A stretch of DNA of 38,340 nucleotides from Weissella halotolerans DSM 20190 (GTDB taxonomy: Bacteria; Bacillota; Bacilli; Lactobacillales; Lactobacillaceae): positions 1-38,340 of the forward strand of contig NZ_ATUU01000006.1 in NCBI RefSeq assembly GCF_000420365.1, given 5' to 3'. Shown here in pieces: positions 33,098 to 38,340 of the stretch (position 1 is its first letter; every line of letters starts with the position of its first letter). The translations under genes and the position numbers were made by a program. The notes under the pieces are model-generated. The model searched no databases. It had not been told where the DNA came from and saw only the letters and a list, made by a program, of their open reading frames with translations.

Positions 33098-35209
33098 ATG
33101 AAAAATCCACGTAATGGTGGCAATTTTGTTCGAAATAGTCTCTTTTATGTTGTCGTAGTATTGGGATTCCTGGGACTGATTTATTGGGTCGCTGGACCAA
33201 ATCAGGTTGCCACGACCAAGAATACGTCAACGTCAGAGTTTATGACAGAATTGCGCGATAAGAAAGTGAAGAATCTGACGATTCAACCTGGCGCTGGGGT
33301 TTACCAGATTAGTGGTGAGTACCGTAAGCCTCAAGCAAATAGTAAGTCAGATGATAAAGATAAGCAGGGGCTTGTGATACCTCAGATTTTAGAGACCAAG
33401 CCAAGTAAAAGTAAGAACTTTAAGACGCAAGTTGTCGCCAGTGATGAGGTGATTGCTGACGTACAAAAGGCAGCTAATAAGTCGAATACAGAAATTACAA
33501 CTCAACCTGAGCCTTCTAATTTCTGGAGCACAATGTTGGTTTCATTCTTACCAATTGTGTTGATGATTGGTTTGTTCTATATGATGTTTAGAGGAATGAA
33601 CCAAGGTGGTGGCCAGGGCGGCCGCGGTGGCGGTATCATGGGCGTTGGTAAGTCTAAGGCTAAGCCGGCTGATCCTAGTGAAAACAAGGTGCGGTTTAAG
33701 GATGTTGCTGGTGCCGAAGAGGAGAAACAAGAACTGGTTGAGGTTGTTGAGTTTTTGAAGGATCCCAAAAAGTTCTCACGTTTAGGCGCTCGTATCCCAT
33801 CGGGGGTTCTACTTGAGGGCCCTCCTGGAACTGGTAAAACCCTGCTAGCAAAAGCGGTTGCAGGTGAAGCCCAGGTACCATTCTTTTCAATTTCAGGTTC
33901 TGATTTTGTTGAGATGTTTGTTGGTGTAGGTGCCAGTCGTGTCCGTGATCTGTTTGAAAATGCGAAAAAAGTTGCACCATCAATCATCTTTATTGATGAG
34001 ATTGATGCGGTTGGTCGTAAGCGTGGCTCAGGAATGGGTGGCGGAAATGACGAACGTGAGCAAACATTGAATCAAATGTTAGTTGAGATGGATGGCTTCT
34101 CCGGTACTGAAGGGGTTATTGTTATGGCAGCAACTAACCGTTCTGATGTCTTAGATCCCGCCCTCCTGCGGCCAGGTCGGTTCGACCGTAAAATCTTGGT
34201 TGGTCGTCCTGATGTTAAGGGACGTGAGGCGATTCTTAAGGTGCATGCAAAAAACAAGCCTTTGGATAGTGATGTTGATTTGAAGGAAGTTGCTAAGCAA
34301 ACACCTGGTTTTGTGGGTGCTGACTTGGAGAACTTGTTGAATGAGGCTGCTCTTTTAGCTGCTCGACAGGATCACACAACGATTAATGCTAGTGACGTTG
34401 ATGAAGCTGAAGATCGGGTCATTGCTGGACCAGCAAAGAAGGATCGGGTTGTTTCAGCTAAGGAACGTGAAGTGGTTGCTTATCATGAGGCTGGTCATGC
34501 CATTGTTGGCTTAGTCCTCAATGACGCCCGGGTTGTTCATAAGGTGACGATTGTACCGCGTGGTCGGGCAGGTGGATATGCCATTATGCTACCACGTGAA
34601 GATCAAATGTTGATGTCAAAGTCGGATGCCAAGGATCAAATTGCTGGTTTGATGGGTGGCCGTGCGGCTGAGATGTATATGTGGGAACAACAATCTTCTG
34701 GGGCTTCTAATGACTTTGAGCAAGCAACGCAAATCGCGCGTTCGATGGTGACACAGTATGGAATGTCAGAAAAGTTGGGTATGGTTGAACTAGAAAATGC
34801 CAATACAGCTTACATGGGACGCGATGGTTTAACTTACTCAGAAAAGACGGCTGCACTGATTGATGATGAGGTGCGAAAGTTAACTTCTGAAGGTTATAAC
34901 ACAGCGATTTCAATTATTGCTCAATATCATGATAAGCATGAAGCTATTGCTAAGGCCTTATTAGAATATGAGACTTTGGATGAGAAGCAGATCTTAAGCT
35001 TGTTTGAAACTGGGCATATGCCAGCAGGGACTACCTCTACACATGATGATGCCAAGCCAATGTCATATGAGGAGGCTAAGCAAGCGGCAAACCAAAAACT
35101 CACAAGTGAGGAAAAGGATGCTGTTGCTGATCACTCAAAGGCTGAAGTCTTGGAGCCAGATGATAGTGCACTTGATCCAGACAGTGAAAACGGGCCTGAT
35201 CAAGTATAG
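33098..35209 (+). CDS. ftsH: ATP-dependent zinc metalloprotease FtsH
   Basis: Membrane-anchored AAA+ protease for quality control of membrane and regulatory proteins. Two membrane helices (about 11-31 and 142-164) bracket an extracellular domain. A Gly-rich linker ('[10 protein letters not shown]') leads to the AAA module with Walker A 'GPPGTGKT' (241-248), Walker B '[11 protein letters not shown]' and the arginine-finger region 'RPGRFDRKI'. The zinc site 'HEAGH' is at 463-467. The last ~60 residues are acidic and low in complexity. 703 residues, usual length. GGAGGA precedes the ATG. Confidence 0.98.
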   Translation: MKNPRNGGNFVRNSLFYVVVVLGFLGLIYWVAGPNQVATTKNTSTSEFMTELRDKKVKNLTIQPGAGVYQISGEYRKPQANSKSDDKDKQGLVIPQILETKPSKSKNFKTQVVASDEVIADVQKAANKSNTEITTQPEPSNFWSTMLVSFLPIVLMIGLFYMMFRGMNQGGGQGGRGGGIMGVGKSKAKPADPSENKVRFKDVAGAEEEKQELVEVVEFLKDPKKFSRLGARIPSGVLLEGPPGTGKTLLAKAVAGEAQVPFFSISGSDFVEMFVGVGASRVRDLFENAKKVAPSIIFIDEIDAVGRKRGSGMGGGNDEREQTLNQMLVEMDGFSGTEGVIVMAATNRSDVLDPALLRPGRFDRKILVGRPDVKGREAILKVHAKNKPLDSDVDLKEVAKQTPGFVGADLENLLNEAALLAARQDHTTINASDVDEAEDRVIAGPAKKDRVVSAKEREVVAYHEAGHAIVGLVLNDARVVHKVTIVPRGRAGGYAIMLPREDQMLMSKSDAKDQIAGLMGGRAAEMYMWEQQSSGASNDFEQATQIARSMVTQYGMSEKLGMVELENANTAYMGRDGLTYSEKTAALIDDEVRKLTSEGYNTAISIIAQYHDKHEAIAKALLEYETLDEKQILSLFETGHMPAGTTSTHDDAKPMSYEEAKQAANQKLTSEEKDAVADHSKAEVLEPDDSALDPDSENGPDQV

Positions 35210-35237
35210 TTTGTTTACTAATAAATGAGTGGCATAG

Positions 35238-35266
35238 AAGTCGACCTTAGTTAGGTCGGCTTTTTT
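35238..35266 (+). terminator. Terminator after ftsH
   Basis: AAGTCGACCT (35238-35247) pairs with AGGTCGGCTT (35253-35262) around a five-base loop, followed by T6 at 35261-35266. Confidence 0.9.
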
Positions 35267-35292
35267 GTATGTGAATACGAATGCGTTATAAT
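35265..35292 (+). promoter_or_regulatory. Promoter for hslO
   Basis: A perfect -10 TATAAT (35287-35292) with TTGTAT (35265-35270) at a 16-base spacer as a weak -35. The -35 overlaps the end of the ftsH terminator. No CIRCE or CtsR heat-shock operator is visible nearby. Confidence 0.55.
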
Positions 35293-35335
35293 AGTAAGGA
35301 CCAATAACTTTAAAAGGTATGTATTAGGAGATAAC

Positions 35336-36232
35336 ATGACAGATAAATTAGTTCGTGCAGTGACGAAGAACGGCAATTTTCGTGCCATTTCAGTAGATGC
35401 AACGCAAATGATGAATCAAGTAGCTAAATATCACGATGCTTCGACCCTAGCGATAACTATCTTAGGTCGTGCTTTATTGGGTGGCCTTTTGTTGGCAAAT
35501 GCTTTATTAAAAGATCAGGAACGCCTAGCAATGACCATTGATGGGGGTGGCCCAGCGGGTAAAATTGTTGTAGAGACATCTGCTGAAGGTCAGGTCCGCG
35601 GTTATGTGACGAATCCACAGGTGACATTGCCTAAGAAGGCTGATGGCAGTGAGGATGTAGCTGCGGCTGTAGGAACTAATGGTTATCTAACAGTGACCAA
35701 AGAAATGGGTGAAGATACGGAACCCTTTACAGGGAAAGTTCAACTAGCAACGGGAGAAATTGGTGATGATATCACCTATTATATGGCTAAGTCTGAACAA
35801 ATCCCTTCCGCTGTTGCTGTTTCAGTCGATATTAATGATGACCACACAATTAAGGCAGCAGGTGGATTTATGGTGTCGACACTACCAGATGCGACGGATG
35901 AAGAACTTGCAGCATTAGAGAGTCGGTTAGAATCATTCCCTTCAATTGCATCTATTTTAGAGCGTGAACATGAGCCGCTTGCTTTGTTGAATAAACTGTT
36001 TGGTAAGGACCAAATAAAAGCCTTGAGTAGTACTGACGTTACTCTTTACCCCGAGTTAACTAAGGCGCAGTATGCGCGGATGCTTAAGACATTACCGCTA
36101 GAGCAACTAAAAGAGATGCTAGCTGATGATCACGGCGTACAAGTGGAAGATCGTTTTACAGGGAAGCAGATTAGATTTGATCAGGCTGAATTAACAAGTA
36201 TTATTAAGTCAGTTGAAGAACAACACGATTAA
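35336..36232 (+). CDS. hslO: Hsp33-family chaperone lacking its redox-switch cysteines
   Basis: Full-length Hsp33 (298 residues) by fold: N-terminal 'TKNGNFRAISVDAT', 'IDGGGPAGKIVVE' and 'EYM/ YYMAKSEQIPSAV' region, then 'AAGGFMVSTLPDA'. Hsp33 normally carries a zinc-holding C-x-C and C-x-x-C near the C-terminus that oxidise to switch it on. By alignment with the usual family end, these four cysteines are Pro239, Leu241, Asp272 and Thr275 here, and the protein contains no cysteine at all. The frame is open and the flanking residues ('DDHGVQVEDRFTGKQIRF') remain family-like, so it is not a frameshift. Redox control must be lost; chaperone activity may be constitutive or unfolding-triggered. 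AGGAGA precedes the ATG. Confidence 0.92.
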   Translation: MTDKLVRAVTKNGNFRAISVDATQMMNQVAKYHDASTLAITILGRALLGGLLLANALLKDQERLAMTIDGGGPAGKIVVETSAEGQVRGYVTNPQVTLPKKADGSEDVAAAVGTNGYLTVTKEMGEDTEPFTGKVQLATGEIGDDITYYMAKSEQIPSAVAVSVDINDDHTIKAAGGFMVSTLPDATDEELAALESRLESFPSIASILEREHEPLALLNKLFGKDQIKALSSTDVTLYPELTKAQYARMLKTLPLEQLKEMLADDHGVQVEDRFTGKQIRFDQAELTSIIKSVEEQHD

Positions 36233-36292
36233 ACCTTGCAAAATGTGGGTAGGATTGGCAAACTAAGAAGGACTGATTTTATAATTTTTTGA

Positions 36293-37798
<1,506 letters not shown>

Positions 37799-37809
37799 TA
37801 ATGAACTAG

Positions 37810-37837
37810 AAGTCACCTTAAATGGGTGGCTTTTTTT
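37810..37837 (+). terminator. Terminator after lysS
   Basis: AAGTCACC (37810-37817) pairs with GGTGGCTT (37825-37832) around a seven-base loop, followed by a T7 run to 37837. Confidence 0.88.
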
Positions 37838-37855
37838 ATTTAGTTTTATAAAGGG

Positions 37856-37884
37856 TTGACATACTGAAAGACTGTCTGTATAGT
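37856..37884 (+). promoter_or_regulatory. rRNA operon promoter P1
   Basis: Perfect -35 TTGACA (37856-37861), 17-base spacer, -10 TATAGT (37879-37884). Transcription would start near 37891. Confidence 0.88.
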
Positions 37885-37946
37885 ATTAAGAGTTGTCGAC
37901 GGTTGATGCAATTCAACGTTGATAAAAAATAATATCAAAAATAGTG

Positions 37947-37975
37947 TTGACAACAACTTTTATTTTTGATATTAT
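37947..37975 (+). promoter_or_regulatory. rRNA operon promoter P2
   Basis: Perfect -35 TTGACA (37947-37952), 17-base spacer, -10 TATTAT (37970-37975) with an extended TG at 37967-37968. It lies 91 bases after P1, the usual tandem arrangement of strong rRNA promoters. Confidence 0.88.
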
Positions 37976-37981
37976 AAATAA

Positions 37982-38165
37982 GTTGTCGCTTGAGGTTACC
38001 ACTTCAAAAAACGACGGTAGATCATTGAAAACTGAATATCGTTTCGATATAACAAATGTGTAGGGTCACCACGTATGTGGTGCAAACATTTGCGAAGTCA
38101 ATTCGCTAGTAAATTCGTTTAACATCTGTTAAACAACAACATAATTTGAGTACTACTCAAATTCT
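37982..38165 (+). other. rRNA leader with hairpins and boxA-like element
   Basis: The transcribed leader before 16S. 'ATTGAAAACTGAA' (38024-38036) resembles the conserved antitermination boxA region of Firmicutes leaders. It is followed by hairpins at 38036-38050 (ATATCG/CGATAT), a nested one at 38053-38092 (CAAATGT with ACATTTG, enclosing CACCAC/GTGGTG), 38092-38106 (GCGAA/TTCGC), 38117-38134 (GTTTAAC/GTTAAAC) and 38144-38160 (TTTGAG/CTCAAA). Some are probably RNase III processing or antitermination structures. No protein gene lies in the 367 bases from lysS to 16S. Confidence 0.6.
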
Positions 38166-38340
38166 CAAAATGAGAGTTTGATCCTGGCTCAGGATAAACG
38201 CTGGCGGCGTGCCTAATACATGCAAGTCGAACGCCTTGTCGTTCTACTGATTTAGAGAGCTTGCTCAATACTGACGTAGAACTATACAAGGAGTGGCGAA
38301 CGGGTGAGTAACACGTGGGAAACCTACCTCTTAGTAGGGG
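38166..38340 (+). rRNA. rrs: 16S rRNA, 5' end (partial)
   Basis: Begins with the universal 'AGAGTTTGATCCTGGCTCAG' region (first base at 38173, E. coli position 8), followed by 'AACGCTGGCGGCGTGCC' and 'GCGAACGGGTGAGTAACACG'. The V1 region and 'GGGAAACCTACCTCTTAG' fit Weissella. The gene continues beyond the window. The start is set by numbering against E. coli. Confidence 0.96.

Noticed and set aside
33577-33987. 136-codon minus-strand open frame inside ftsH (and other long antisense frames in ftsH, mfd and the antiporter gene)
   Set aside because: They are mirror images of well-supported coding sequence, low in plausible domain content (Pro/Ser-rich), and lack ribosome sites.

Overview
The window is a low-GC Gram-positive chromosome segment from the lactic acid bacteria, most likely Leuconostocaceae and probably Weissella. 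The reasons are the first ~175 bases of 16S rRNA at the right edge (a Weissella-like V1 region and 'GGGAAACCTACCTCTTAG'), a Lactobacillales 5S gene, a Lactobacillus casei-type thymidylate synthase with the ~50-residue insert, and a Bacillus-like origin-proximal gene order (pth-mfd-murJ/spoVB-rqcP-divIC-tilS-hpt-ftsH-hslO-lysS). The genus call rests on recall of 16S sequences, not on a search.

Layout. 1-358: 3' end of 23S, 5S and the terminator of one rRNA operon. 376-6198 and on to 7087: metG, a CPA1-type Na+/H+ antiporter, then the classic tatD-rnmV-rsmA set, whose last two genes mature 5S rRNA and methylate 16S rRNA. 7137-9950: two tandem CNNM/CorC-type membrane proteins. 10002-10235 (minus): veg. 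10478-13112: comEB (dCMP deaminase), thyA and an LCP cell-wall ligase; comEB and thyA form a dCMP to dUMP to dTMP route. 13176-18273: a phosphonate-type ABC importer (phnD-phnC-phnE-phnE) followed by a cytosolic YunD-like 5'-nucleotidase. 18313-21926: pspC (minus), uppP (plus), and minus-strand yihY, a CBS/ACT protein resembling the c-di-AMP binder CbpA, and a TetR regulator. 22057-24495: a YhgE/Pip protein divergent from that TetR gene. 24866-37798: the translation, repair, wall and division cluster from pth to lysS. 37856-38340: two strong tandem promoters, a hairpin-rich leader and the 5' end of the next rRNA operon, in the same orientation as the first.

Most of the window is conserved housekeeping DNA. 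The points that stand out are: (1) an Hsp33 (hslO) with no cysteine at all, so its zinc redox switch is gone; (2) a PhnDCEE importer joined to an intracellular nucleotidase, with no C-P bond cleavage gene in sight and a lysine-rich binding protein that has no lipobox; (3) a symmetrical array of inverted repeats placed between the divergent veg and comEB promoters; (4) a TetR-type operator candidate overlapping the yhgE -35 box; (5) tandem 12-13 bp repeats upstream of the metG promoter. I saw no CRISPR array, insertion sequence, prophage gene or tRNA gene. I see no clear candidate for a wholly new defence or mobile system.
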